Shown: positions 11,412 through 22,450, counted from the stretch's first letter. The stretch: DNA of 64,000 nucleotides from Anthopleura xanthogrammica (GCA_964019055.1 OZ025211.1:11914400-11978399), one strand, 5' to 3'. Notes: generated from the letters alone by a model not told the origin. Translations and numbers: made by a program.

Positions 11412-11461
11412 GAAAACGAGTGAATGAAAACGATATCAGGCTCTTAACCTGTAATCATTTG

Positions 11462-11622
11462 TTTATTACACATTTAGGATCGATACATAACACACAAGAA
11501 ATATTTGATTGTCATAAATATCAGTTTACCGTTTACCATGAAGTGATATCGTATCACTTTACTGATATAGTTTTTATTCACGGCTTTATTTAACGGATAT
11601 CGACCCTAAATGTGTAATAAAA
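11462..11622. mobile_element. Small inverted-repeat element (TTTATTACACATTTAGG ends)
   Basis: TTTATTACACATTTAGGATC at the left mirrors CGACCCTAAATGTGTAATAA at the right around an AT-rich loop containing several GATATC-like words. The adjoining 11411-11452 matches one half of the palindrome at 19881-20011 (ACGATATCA.GCTCTTAAC). Probably a MITE inserted beside a MITE fragment. Confidence 0.5.
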
Positions 11623-12006
11623 TGCAGGTATTACAATATCATAAATGAAGTAAATAAGTCGCTAACGCCCACTGTATGGCAAATCACTTATGGAAAACTG
11701 GTTATTTGAAATGAGATTTAAATTCTTTTGACTAGAGATATACTTGTAAGAGTCCATCATCAATGTTGCTCTTGTCGTCAACAAAACGAAAATAGCAAGG
11801 AAACATTTTTATTAGTAATGGTTGAGTTGAATTAAGTCCTGGTTGGTTAACCGGGCTTGAATGCACTTGACATTGGCGGTGTATTGAAAAACATATTTAA
11901 AGTCCTTGAAGTGGATAGATATTTGAACTAATGAACCTAAATTTGGGCCTTTTTAAATCGACTGTATAACTTCATGGGAGATTGAGATTTAAAAATTTGT
12001 CATTGT

Positions 12007-12015
12007 TATAAAAGG
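12007..12015 (+). promoter_or_regulatory. TATA box of the cationic peptide gene
   Basis: TATAAAAGG lies 49-57 bp upstream of the ATG at 12064. A transcription start near 12037-12042 (ATCAGTTGGG) would give the usual spacing of about 30 bp and a short 5' UTR. Confidence 0.7.
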
Positions 12016-12063
12016 CCAACCTTTTTCATCTAAATCAGTTGGGTTGGAGAAGGCATTGCAATC

Positions 12064-14161
12064 ATGTCGTTCAAGCTCGCACTCCTGTTTGTCGTTTGTT
12101 TCCTTGCCTTAGCTGGAGCTAATCCAGTTGAGAAGACTGAAGACGAAGACACCAAACTACCTGAGCCTCTTGCTGCAGAACCTGAGAAAGAAGCCCCAGA
12201 AGAGGATCCTGCTCCTGGTATGTCTTTCTATCTCTTTGATCACTTTTTGCTCTCTAAGGAATCAAGAGTGTTGTAGTGTGAGTTCTGGTCCCGCCTTCCA
12301 GCTCGGCTTCGATTCCTGGTCTCGGCATCCATACGTGAGCAAAGTTTATTGGGTCTTTCCCTTGATTTTAAAGTTTGGTTCTCCGATTTTCCTTCCTCTG
12401 CAAAACCCTCACAATTTAAATTCGGTATGTCAGCTAGTCTTGCGCCGACTTAGATCAATCCAAAGGTTGTTTCATGATTCAATATAATTCACTAATGCGT
12501 GTTAGTTTGGAATGGCTTGCCACATATTTCTTTCTGTTACAAGCAACATTTCATAAAGCCAATCAGACTTTCTGCAGATTACTATAAAAATATATGCTGA
12601 CTTAATTTTTGACATTTTTTTTTAGAAGATAACGAAGATGAAAATGAAAGTGAAGACCAAAGCCAAGAGGACGAAGAGGAGCCCGAGATGGATGACAAGA
12701 AAGGTAATGATTGGATCAGCTAATGTCAAGTTAATGATCAGGATTTTAAAACTCAAGTCGTAGATAATCCTACATCCCAATTCAATCTGTAAGTTACCGT
12801 GCACAGACTTAGATCAGCCCAGACGTTGTTCAGACAGGGTTCGATAAAATTGAAGGTTATTAATAACATTTTACGACTGTGGTCAGCGTCTCATGTCCAT
12901 GTGTGTAACAACTGAAAGAGAAAAGGAAAATTGGCAGATTTTCGAATTGATTTAAAATCATTTTGGAGGCAGAGATGGCTTGAATTTTTGAAAAGGTGTC
13001 GAAACGCATGCACGCGCAAACAATTTTCTTTAGTTTCGGTTCAGAGCGCATAATTTCGAACGCACACAAATCGGGTCGAAAGTTATACAAAATGAAAACG
13101 CATTAGTGTAGGTGTCTTTGACGTTTTGCTCATTTGCATTAGATTCAGCATATGTGAAATTTGATTGCTAAACCGGGCCTTATTCTCGTCATGTTTCCAA
13201 ATTAAATTTATTCATGTGTTTCTATTTAGATTTAAATTTGTTGTGCGAGATGGGATTTCGATGTTTGTTTTGAAATCTGATTGCTTAAAAATTATGATTT
13301 TTCTATGAATAATTGGGTTGACTTAACGACTGTTTTAGTTAAAATTACTGACTGAACCTCTGTCAATATAAGTTTCAAAGCAAACATCTTCAAAAATAAT
13401 TTTTAAAAAGCAAATGTCAATAAGCTCTTGTTTTGCCCCCCCCCCCCCCCCACTCCCCATCCCCTCCTCCTAGTGGATGAGATAGTGGATGGGATAGTGG
13501 ATGGGATAGTGGATGAGATAGTGGATGGGATAGTGGATGGGATAGTGGATGGGATAGTGGATGGGATAGTGGGATAGAATAGTGGATGGGATAGTGGATG
13601 GAATAGTGGATGGGATAGTGGATGGGATAGTTGGTTGGATAGTGGATGGGATAGTTGGTGGGATAGTGGATGGGATAGTGGATGGGATAGTAGGTTGGAT
13701 AGTGGATGGGATAGTTGGTGGGATAGTGGATTGGATAGTGGATGGGATATTTGGTGGGATAGTGGATGGGATAGGTGATGGGATAGTTAATGGGATAGTG
13801 GATGGATAAGTTTTTCAGTGGGTGACTAGATCGGTTGGTAAACAGGAGATTTGATTGATTAATGCATTGATGGAGTTTCCCCAGTAATATTAGCACTGTT
13901 GAATAATCAATATTTTCATCTGTTTTAGATGTCGACGTTAAACGTGGCCGCCATGTCAAGTGCTACACAGTGAGGAGAGGATATAGGTTTGTAGGGCGGG
14001 TCTGCTGTCACCACTACTGCCGTCGAGTATGCCGCTACAGATACCATAGATTATGCCACTACAGACGCCATGGACTTAAGTATACGCGTTGCATCAGATT
14101 TCGCTATCGTTTCTGCTGCCGTGGTTGTTACCCATACAGATGCTACCGCTCACATGGATAA
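12064..14161 (+). CDS. Secreted prepropeptide with cationic Arg/Tyr/Cys-rich mature peptide (candidate antimicrobial peptide)
   Basis: Three exons in consistent phase: 12064-12217 (GTATGT donor), 12626-12703 and 13929-14161 (stop 14159-14161). Exon 1 encodes a classic signal peptide (MSFKLALLFVVCFLALAGA) and the start of an acidic pro-region; exon 2 is almost all Glu/Asp. Exon 3 opens with VDVKR, a dibasic maturation site, followed by about 70 residues rich in Arg, Tyr, His and Cys with 11 cysteines, including two CC pairs and CxxxC spacings. An acidic propart neutralising a strongly basic secreted product is the standard plan of host-defence peptides, so an antimicrobial role is inferred; no family was recognised. 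The odd cysteine count leaves one free or intermolecular. A good TATA box and poly(A) signal (14474) frame the gene. A structural cysteine-rich matrix peptide is the main alternative. Confidence 0.8.
13124..13179. mobile_element. Half copy of the GGCCCGGTTTAGA MITE
   Basis: Matches the right half of the palindrome at 3903-4027 (GCTCATTTGCATTAGATTC to AAACCGGGCC, then TTA). It lies in intron 2 of the peptide gene; the left half is absent. Confidence 0.65.
13436..13806. repeat. Poly-C run and 12-bp minisatellite in intron 2
   Basis: A pure C run (13436-13451) is followed by about 28 units of GATGGGATAGTG with one-base variants from 13471 to 13806. The 12-bp period keeps frames open on both strands, producing spurious ORFs with a repeating DGIV or HYPI pattern. 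The GT-rich DNA may make the intron length variable between individuals. Confidence 0.95.
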
Positions 14162-14473
14162 CTTGAAACTATTACCAGGAATACTCAAACCGAATCGCCC
14201 ATGGAACGACCAATGTTTTTGATTAATTATAAGCTAAGAATCGTTGTTGTTATGTAAATTATAGATTTTGCTGTCAAAATTTTTTTAACACATCCATTTG
14301 CCCCTGAAAAACTTACTCCTTTTGTTTAATGAATTTACAAATATATTTGTACCGTAAATAACTGAATTCGTATTCATTCTTCCCAGTTATAAGATCTTTA
14401 AGGTTTTTGGCAGTAATTTTAGTTAGTCATAGGTAACACCATTGTATCAAGGATTGATTAGTTTTGAAATTAA

Positions 14474-14479
14474 AATAAA
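14474..14479 (+). terminator. Poly(A) signal of the peptide gene
   Basis: AATAAA about 310 bp after the stop, followed by a TG-rich stretch. It is the first canonical signal downstream of the coding exon. Confidence 0.55.
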
Positions 14480-14935
14480 ATGTTCATTGATCATTCAAAA
14501 AGTTCTCATGATTTCCTACTTGATTTTATTTCTTGATTTCTTCTTCTTCTTTATCTTGCCTTCTTTATTTTGAATCCGTCTTAATGACAAATACGTGGCT
14601 TTCATTTCAACCATTTGCCGTGGTTTTGCAACTCGTACAACAGTGAGTATAACTGTAATGTAACTGTAACCTTTCCATTTTATATTGAGGTGAAGGTAAG
14701 TTATGAAAAACTCGTTACAAACATCACAAACGACACATAAATACACCCTAATATAAGAAATGGAAGTTTTATTAAAATTTTTAATATTTTATTAAAAATT
14801 TCTTTCAAAATTATTGTTTTCAAAAATTGAGCTTGGGCTACCTGTGGTTTTATCATGACCTAAAAAATGACGGAAAAAAATACAAGCCTACCGGCGGCTT
14901 GTGCAATCAGTTGAAAAAAGTGAGTTCAGCTTCAG

Positions 14936-15090
14936 CTAGTGCTGTCTGTATATAGAGCTATCGCTTTTGTATGCAGAACTTTCTTCTAGATAATTCGTAG
15001 TTTTCCCGGTCTTGTACTCGTATGTGAGTTTCTTGAATGTCTTCTTGGTGTCATAAATCATCATTGTTGTTGGTCCAGGAAATCCATAAA
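14936..15090 (-). CDS. Putative terminal exon of an unidentified gene
   Basis: The minus strand shows an AATAATCAG acceptor, then a 50-codon open frame: YGFPGPTTMMIYDTKKTFKK, LTYEYKTGKTTNYLEE and a stop after a Ser/Tyr-rich end. Composition (Lys, Thr, Tyr) and a clean acceptor look coding, but no upstream exon with matching phase could be placed in 15.1-16.6 kb. It could be a decayed fragment. Not recognised. Confidence 0.3.
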
Positions 15091-15109
15091 CTGATTATTT
15101 AAATGTTCT

Positions 15110-16600
15110 TACTGACGTTTACAGTGGTTTCGCTTTCCTAAACACTTTAAATTTAAGGATAGCGACGATTTTCCAACCAAACAAAGATGGAGGACTGCTG
15201 AAGTTGACAAATTTATCTTCCCTACAGCTTCCGTACACAAATATTTATGGTAATCCTGTGGCGCGTTCTGATTGGATGATAAGAAGTATTTTGTTTTCTA
15301 TCCAATCAGAAAAGGCTATTTTGAAGTCATGATATAATATCTTTTATGGTGACCAAAAGCCAAAGTGATGTTACAAAGCCTGTTACAAAGCCTGTTACAA
15401 ACAGGACACATCGTTTGTGGATAGTATAAAACAGTATTATATTATTATATTGCTTAAAACAAAGACAGTTAACATTAAATTATCGGGTTTGTTTATAATT
15501 TTGGTTTTCCCGCTCTCGGTGGAGCTGAATGCGCGAGGACTGGTAATCAAAATAATTGCGCGCGCACGAAATATTATTTCCGACCGCTGTAGACCATTGC
15601 TCTGTATCTCCGAAAGTATTGAGGGTTCGATGGAGGCCGACCCCTTCAAATGCTTGCCCAACATCTCTTCTTTATATCTAGATAGGAATCTATAAAAGAA
15701 AATACAGCTAAAAATACGTTTTCTTTATATTACAAACCTATACTTTTAAAACTTGTAGTGTCCACGACCAAGTTACATGTGCTTTAGGAATACGTTAAAG
15801 TCCTATAACCCTTTCACTGTTTTTTATTTTTTTTGTATAGAAGACGTAAAAATAGCTGATAAGCTCTTTTACCGTTTCCAATTTGGTCCACTCGAGATAT
15901 AGCTCTTCAAACATCGCAAAAGTTCTATTTAAATTTCCAGCGCCAGAAATTTCCGCAAATTGAAAAGGGCCTGGTTTAAGTCTCTCATTTAAGTTCTGTT
16001 GTGTAATATCGTCGAAGAGAGAAAAATGCAAGATATATGTGTTGTTAGCGGGTGTTCAAATCAATTAAATATAGAATAAAAGAATTACAGTTCATCTAAT
16101 TTCAGTTTTGAGTGAAGATTGTCCCTTAAGGACCTTCGCGGGCAATTAAAGTTGTAATGTCAATTTTATGAAACCTGGCACAAAATTATTTTATCATATA
16201 AGAGTTTCAAAAACGATATAAAAAATGGGGGTCGCCGACTTCATTTTTGAGCTACAACTCGAGGAAAAAAGACTACTTCGAAGAAAACAACGCGCGTTTT
16301 CTCACATTTTTTCTCACTTTTGAAAGCCAATAATTCATGTTCATAATTCATTTGCAGGACTTACTAATCTTGAGATGCTTTATCAGATGATCATTTTTTG
16401 CATATTAGATGAAAATTCAAAACTCGCCTCAGTCCCTTGCTCGTTTCTAAAATTGCAATTCAAATCAAACTTCTTGCGTTCAAACTGGGAACGAATGAAG
16501 TGGGTTTATGCACTCTCACGCTCATGAATTCAGCAAAACAGGTGCACGGTAGTTTTTATCTGAAACAACAAAATACACAAAGCAACAGTTTTAAATACAC
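15110..16600. other. Intergenic stretch, no firm gene
   Basis: Contains a short palindrome around CTGATTGGAT/ATCCAATCAG (15267-15312), an A/T-rich stretch, and a 78-codon minus-strand frame (16031-15795) with protein-like text (FAEISGAGNLNRTFAMFEEL) but no splice partners and no recognisable domain. The last 100 bp before 16634 resemble the 5' UTR of the paralogous GPCR at 22450 (GTTCGGAACATCT). Confidence 0.4.
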
Positions 16601-16633
16601 AACTGTTCGGAACATCTTAACACTAAACGAAGA

Positions 16634-17584
16634 ATGAACCAGAGCTGTTCCTTCCTGCGAAACTTCCTCATTTTGCTGGATTTTCGTACAAGTCTATGTA
16701 TTCTGTACCTTATTACCTCGCTATCAGCCGTTTCTTTGAATGGTTTAGTGCTTTACTCAATGTGGAGGACTCCAAACCTACACAAGCCTTCGTATCTTCT
16801 TCTTGCTAATCTTGCTATGTCAGATTTCTTGTTTGGCGCGATTGGTGAGCCGTTGATAATCCTCTCACATTTTACGTATTTGAAAAACCTGACTTCAATT
16901 TATTGCTCCGTATCAGCAAGTTCTCAAGTTATTGGATATTGGTTAGGTTCTTCGTGTCTTTATACGTCGACTCTTATAAGCGTTGATCGATTGTTGGCCA
17001 TTAGATTGAAAAACAGATATCGATCGTTTGTAACATCTCGACGCATCTGGATGGTGACTATCCCTTACTGGGTGGGGATGCTTGCCTTCTTTTTGGCTTT
17101 ATTTATAGCAAATGTCCCGTTTCTTGTAATAAACATTATATCTTCATTAGTCCTTTCAGTGTTATTAACGACTGTAATCGTTTGTTATTCCATGGCGTTC
17201 TACTCACTGAAGAAGCTCACGTCTTCTGTATCATCGTCCAGTCAGCAACAAGACGACGAAAGTGGGAACTTTGATGTTTCCAAATATCGAAAATCTTTGA
17301 ATACCATGCTGCTTGTCCTGTTAACAACTTTACTATTGTACTTTCCATATTTTTCTTCGGCTGTTGCATATAGTATCAAGAATGGTGAAACAGTTGACCA
17401 AAACTCATATTCAGTGATATCATACCAGATGTTATCAACGAGCGAGCTGATTATAGCAATAAATTCGACAGTAAATCCTTTACTGTATTTGTGGCGCATG
17501 CAAGATATTCGTCAAGCAGTAAAAACTACAGTCAAAAGAATCTTAAGACGAGAACATCACTCGGTACAAGACGAGCAAACCTGA
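16634..17584 (+). CDS. Class A GPCR, subfamily 1, copy A
   Basis: Single-exon 316-residue seven-helix receptor. Helices are at about 20-44, 54-77, 92-116, 139-160, 163-187, 223-247 and 266-287. Class A marks: LLANLAMSDF in TM2, DRL (118-120, for DRY) after TM3, NPLLY (281-285, NPxxY) in TM7, then a basic helix 8. The outer TM3 Cys (91) is present, but the second extracellular loop is very short and has no Cys, and TM6 has YFPYF where CWxP is usual; the short Cys-less loop recalls the melanocortin/EDG/cannabinoid/adenosine group. ICL3 holds a Ser-rich patch (LTSSVSSSSQQQ), a likely kinase/arrestin site. N-glycosylation is possible at N2 and N85. About 13 residues differ from the inverted copy at 21500-22450. 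Ligand unknown; related receptors signal through G proteins at the plasma membrane. Confidence 0.92.
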   Translation: MNQSCSFLRNFLILLDFRTSLCILYLITSLSAVSLNGLVLYSMWRTPNLHKPSYLLLANLAMSDFLFGAIGEPLIILSHFTYLKNLTSIYCSVSASSQVIGYWLGSSCLYTSTLISVDRLLAIRLKNRYRSFVTSRRIWMVTIPYWVGMLAFFLALFIANVPFLVINIISSLVLSVLLTTVIVCYSMAFYSLKKLTSSVSSSSQQQDDESGNFDVSKYRKSLNTMLLVLLTTLLLYFPYFSSAVAYSIKNGETVDQNSYSVISYQMLSTSELIIAINSTVNPLLYLWRMQDIRQAVKTTVKRILRREHHSVQDEQT

Positions 17585-19440
17585 CTCTTCCTGATAAGAA
17601 ATGAAACTGTGTTTTTATTTCGTGTTTTTTTCTTCATTTATTTCGTATATTTTTTTATATTTATTTCAAAAGCATGTTAAGAAGACGAGCAAGCTTGACG
17701 ACTCTTCCCTAATAAGAAATGAAATTCTGCCGGTATTTTTTGATTAATTTTCTATCTTTTAATATGTATTCTAAATTCTTTTTCACTTAAACGTTAATTA
17801 TATATTTTCTCTCTTGAACAGCTGGTGATTAATTTCGGCTAACATATACTTCATTTGCAAAATTAATTTTAACGCGTTTACTTAAAACTAATAACACTTA
17901 TGTTTCCTGCTGTTGACGGTGTGTTTTTCCCATAGCAACAATTTTAAAGGAAAATGATGTTAATACTTCTCTTGACCAATCTCATAATCAAGTATTTTTA
18001 TAGAGTCAGTACTGGGGCCAAAATTATATTAATTTATTGATTTCTAGCTGGCTATTCACAATGATTATCTTAAATCTTTTGGTTGATATAACTAATGGTC
18101 GAGTCTAGTGACAAAATAATCTTTACAATTGTTAAATTTAACCAAGATGGCGCTGTATTTAGCGTGCAAATAAAACTGAATAATTAAGTATTAATGGATT
18201 TAAACATAGATTGGTATGATTAAGTTTACGCTGGTGGCGCCTTCGAGTTGAAAATAACAGTTTTTGTGTGCATGGTGTTTGTATTTGGAGTAGACATGGC
18301 AGTTGCTTGGGCTGCCTGTAAAATGACTGTCAACTGAGGATGTAATAAAAATAAAAACGGTATTATATAAGAATTGATAATAGATAGTATCCAGGAAGTT
18401 GATGTCTTTCAGAGTTTTAAGAGGCCTTGACTGTAAGATTCGAGAAACATTCGGCGGATGGTAAAATATCAAACTCGTTTAAATGGCTTGAAACTTGTAT
18501 GGTGGTTAGAGGATCCCAATAGAAATACAATGGTATGGTTAGTTTCTGGAAAAAATGCATTTGTGATTTTAAGGAAGAGTTTGAAGTTCGTTGAATATTA
18601 ACAAGGGAAATTAGCATAATTTTTTACCTGTTTTTAAGGTAAAATTATGTCACTATTTTTCATGTTTAGCCTTCTTCTTTAGCAATGAATTTTTTTGAGC
18701 ATTACTTTTCATGCATTAGCAATACATAGGAAAGAAAAAAATTCTGAAAACTTTTTAGCTATCGCATAAAATAGGTTTCCAAATATTCAGAAATTTAGCA
18801 TTGATATATACTGTATATTTGATCAAAACTTCTACCGTGTCCAACGCACCTCTTGGGCTGAAAACTACCAGCTTGGTAGATAAGACCTTACTAAAGATCA
18901 CCACCACAAGAAACTCTTGGGTCTTTTTATTTTTAATGCCAAAACAATTAGAGCAAATATGCCTATTGAACCCCAGCAAATGATACATTTTTCAAGAAAA
19001 ATGTTCTGTTTCTGTTGTTTTATATTATTAGATGTTCATAATGTTTTTCTAAAGAAGAGATAGATGATTAAGAATTAGTAAATGAGAAGTAAAGGAGCAT
19101 CAAAACATTTTACGTGTTTTTTATACACATAACATAAAATGTGCGTCAACCGCATCATCAATAGTGTCAGAGTTGAGGAAGAGCCTGGGGTCGAGTGTAA
19201 CTATTACTCTAATCGGATGGAACTTTCAGTACTATTATTCTCATCTAGAATAAATCGAAATTTATTTAGATACCAAGTGTTGTTTGTAGTCGACGAAACC
19301 ATTTTAAGACCTCGAATATTTGCTTTCAGTTGCATACCCATAATTCCTTTGCGTCTTGTAATGTTTCACTCCGACAACCTTTTTTGAAATGTGTGTTCAT
19401 TGTAAGTAATTCTTCTATGTTTTACATTCTCATGTTTTTA
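17585..19440. other. Intergenic region right of GPCR copy A
   Basis: The first 280 bp are the inverted counterpart of 21320-21499 (poly-T 3' flank, then CAGCTGGTGATT and TTTCGGCTAACATAT), so the duplication unit includes the 3' flank. At 18200-18620 the minus strand has weak reverse-transcriptase-like text (DPLTTIQ, LKTLKDINFLDTIY) broken by stops, probably a decayed LINE. The rest shows no gene. Confidence 0.45.
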
Positions 19441-19446
19441 TTCCTT

Positions 19447-19863
19447 CCTTGGTTCCTTGGTTCCTTGGTTCCTTGGTTTCCTCGGTTCCTTGGTTCCTTG
19501 GTTCCTTGGTTCCTTGGTTCCTTGGTTCCTTGGTTCCTCGGTTCCTTGGTTCCTTGGTTCCTTGGTTCCTTGGTTCCTTGGTTCCTTGGTTCCTTGGTTC
19601 CTTGGTTCCTTGGTTCCTTGGTTCCTTGGTTCCTTGGTTCCTTGGTTCCTTGGTTCCTTGGTTCCTTGGTTCCTTGGTTCCTTGGTTCCTTGGTTCCTTG
19701 GTTCCTTGGTTCCTTGGTTCCTTGGTTCCTTGGTTCCTTGGTTCCTTGGTTCCTTGGTTCCTTGGTTCCTTGGTTCCTTGGTTCCTTGGTTCCTTGGTTC
19801 CTTGGTTCCTTGGTTCCTTGGTTCCTTGGTTCCTTGGTTCCTTGGTTCCTTGGTTCCTTGGTT
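19447..19863. repeat. 8-bp satellite (GGTTCCTT)n
   Basis: About 52 head-to-tail copies of GGTTCCTT with only two or three changed units, near the left end. Because the unit has no stop in any frame on either strand and 8 is not a multiple of 3, all six frames are open and read an 8-residue motif (VPWFLGSL or NQGTKEPR). These ORFs are artefacts of the repeat. Confidence 0.97.
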
Positions 19864-19880
19864 CATGTCAGTTCGTTGTT

Positions 19881-20011
19881 ACATGTTAAGAGCTGATATC
19901 ATTTTTATTCACTCGTTTTCCGTATCATATCGCTTACTCACTCGCGGACTCGCTTGTTCGCGATATGACGGAAAACTCGTGAATAAAAACGATATCACGC
20001 TCTTAACATGT
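19881..20011. mobile_element. Palindromic MITE (ACATGTTAAGAGC ends)
   Basis: ACATGTTAAGAGCTGATATC mirrors GATATCACGCTCTTAACATGT across a centre with TCACTCGCGGACTCGC. Inner arms share TTTTTATTCACTCGTTTTCC. It sits directly against the end of the 8-bp satellite. A half copy is at 11411-11452. Confidence 0.7.
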
Positions 20012-21319
20012 TATAATCTCTATATAAAAAATTACAGATGCAAATTATATATAGATGCATGACTCAGACAAAGAAAATTATACTAAAAATACACGGAGAA
20101 ACACACATTTTATTTCATTTTATTTTATTTTACTGACAGAATGCCAGTATGGCCGCCACTTATCACATTATCATAATTTTTTAAATTCGTATTTGAGTTG
20201 ACCACTACATTAAAACACTAATTTACCTGTGGTAGCCCAGTCGTAAAATGCCTTTTTTTTTGTCTTTCTTTCTGATTCCTTCGCGACAAAATGGCAAAGC
20301 TGCGCAATAGTACCCAGGGGACTTCAGGAACTTACCCAAGAGGCCTTAGCGGGCATCGGCTATAGGGTTCCCGTTTAAAGTCTGATCTTGAAACGATTAC
20401 AAAATTTAAAAACTACTGGGAGGGATGTGAGTCAATTGACTCGATCATTGACCAACACGTCCCACATGGAAAGAAATAACCACACGACAAAGCCAACAGC
20501 AACACAAGCGACATACTGGGTATGCTGGTCATAGCAAGGGGTTAATCATCTTAAGTTCTAAATACTGGTATAATTTTATTGTACGCATCCACTTCAGCCG
20601 ATGCTTTAGGTTCGCTTCCTAGGGCTTCTAGTATTTTGTACCATATTCCCTCTTTCTGCCGTACATAATCTTTTAATAAAAAGCCGTCCTTGTTTTTACG
20701 AGGGTAGCACTAAATCACTCAATAGCCAGTGGCTAACAAACCTGTGGCCCCCTTCCATGATCGAACTAGAATTTAGAAGTTGATTTTTGTAGACTTGGAG
20801 GAAAACCAGAGAATCTGGAGAAAAACCCTCGAAGCAGAGGAGAGAACCAACAAGAAACTCTACTCATATTCGACACCGAGTCAGGCGGACTCGGAAAGCT
20901 ACACATGGACCTGTAAATATGGACCTAAGCTGATGCTGTGTTTTCGGACTTCAAAACATGGCAAATCACAACAAAAAAATTTATGGCGTTAACCTTCAAA
21001 AATTCCTGATCACACACTTCGATTTCTTTGTTTTTCATCCTTGAAGGCTTTGATCATCTTCGTCCCTCCCATTCGGTCACCCCCATTCTTTATTCCATAT
21101 TTCTACTAAATAGCATTCAAATAAAAAAAAAATTATTCGTATAAAATTTCAAAAAAAAAAATTGTTTGACAAATATTGCACGATCGCATCACCTAAATAT
21201 GTAATACGCGCTCAATTTGTTTTTCGGGAGTTTTCATTACAACATACAAGTGTGGTTCGACCGACAATTTTGACCGGCTCTAAAGGTTTGTAATTCATTT
21301 CATGTGAACGTGTTAAAGT
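20012..21319. other. Intergenic repeats between the GPCR inverted pair
   Basis: 20285-20375 is an inverted match to 50580-50660 (CTTAGCGGGCATC/GATGCCCGCTAAGG, GCGCAATA), a dispersed repeat. 20551-20707 on the minus strand has a 50-codon protein-like frame (KDGFLLKDYVRQKEGIWYK, LEALGSEPKA) ending in a stop, with no recognised domain and no partner exon. 20770-20990 resembles a dispersed repeat (GAGAATCTGGAGAAAAACCC). No gene is supported. Confidence 0.4.
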
Positions 21320-21499
21320 TATTGATGCAAATGAGATATGTTAGCCGAAATAAATCACCAGCTGCACAAGAAAGAGAAAGAGTGAAAAAAAAAAATTAAA
21401 TTTAGAGGGAAAAATTGAAATAAATATGAAAAAATATACAAAATAAATGATGAAAAAAACACGAAATAAAAACACAGTTTCATTTCTTATCAGGAAGAG

Positions 21500-22450
21500 T
21501 CAGGTTTGCTCGTCTTGAACCGAGGGATGTTCTCGTCTTAAGATTCTTTTGACTGTAGTTTTTACTGCTTGACGAATATCTTGCATGCGCCACAAATACA
21601 GTAAAGGATTCACTGTCGAGTTGATTGCTACAATCAGCTCGCTCGTTGATAACATCTGGTATGATATCACTGAATATGAGTTTTGGTCAACTGTTTCACC
21701 ATTCTTGATACTATATGCAACAGCCGAAGAAAAATATGGAAAGTACAATAGTAAAGTTGTTAACAGGACAAGCAACATGGTGTTAAAAGATTTTCGATAT
21801 TTGGAAACATCAAAGTTCCCACTTTCGTCGTCTTGTTGCTGACTGGACGATGATACAGAAGACGTGAGCTTCTTCAGTGAGTAGAACGCCACGGAATAAC
21901 AAACGATTACAGACGTTAATAACACTGAAAGGACTAATGAAGATATAATGTTTATCACAAGAAATGGGACATTTGCTATAAATAAAGACAAAAAGAAGGC
22001 AAGCATCCCCACCCAGTAAGGGATAGTCACCATCCAGATGCGTCGAGATGTTACAAACGATCGATATCTGTTTTTCAATCTAATGGCCAACAATCGATCA
22101 ACGCTTATAAGAGTCGACGTATAAAGACACGAAGAACCTAACCAATATCCAATAACTTGAGAACTTGCTGATACGGAGCAATAAATTGAAGTCAGGTTCT
22201 TTAAGTACGTAAAATGTATGAGGATTATCAACGGCTCACCAATCGCACCATGCAAGAAATCTGACATTGCAAGATTAGCAAGAAGAAGATACGAAGGCTT
22301 GTGTAAGTTTGGAGTCCTCCACATTGAGTAAAGCACTAAACCATTCAAAGAAACGGCTGATAGCGAGGTAATAAGGTACATAGTACATAGACTTGTACGA
22401 AAGTCCGGCAAAATGAAGTAGTTTCGGAGAAAGGAACAGCTCTGGTTCAT
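21500..22450 (-). CDS. Class A GPCR, subfamily 1, copy B
   Basis: 316 residues, about 13 differences from copy A, mostly in the N-terminus, TM1, TM2 (FLHG for FLFG) and TM5. It lies in the opposite orientation, and its 3' flank to about 21320 also matches, so the pair is an inverted duplication around 3.9 kb. I chose the ATG at 22450, aligned with copy A. The frame stays open to 22525, but that extension starts with GTG right after a GCGAAGCAG acceptor-like site and has no ATG, so it is best read as a spliced 5' UTR exon. DRL and NPLLY motifs, the Ser-rich ICL3 and helix 8 are intact, so probably functional. Confidence 0.92.
   Translation of the reverse strand: MNQSCSFLRNYFILPDFRTSLCTMYLITSLSAVSLNGLVLYSMWRTPNLHKPSYLLLANLAMSDFLHGAIGEPLIILIHFTYLKNLTSIYCSVSASSQVIGYWLGSSCLYTSTLISVDRLLAIRLKNRYRSFVTSRRIWMVTIPYWVGMLAFFLSLFIANVPFLVINIISSLVLSVLLTSVIVCYSVAFYSLKKLTSSVSSSSQQQDDESGNFDVSKYRKSFNTMLLVLLTTLLLYFPYFSSAVAYSIKNGETVDQNSYSVISYQMLSTSELIVAINSTVNPLLYLWRMQDIRQAVKTTVKRILRREHPSVQDEQT

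Noticed and set aside
13417..13959. 180- and 75-codon ORFs with HYPI or DGIV repeats
   Set aside because: Translations of the 12-bp minisatellite in intron 2 of the peptide gene.
19330..20062. Long ORFs on both strands reading VPWFLGSL or NQGTKEPR repeats
   Set aside because: Produced by the 8-bp satellite, which has no stop in any frame; no start context, splice sites or domain.
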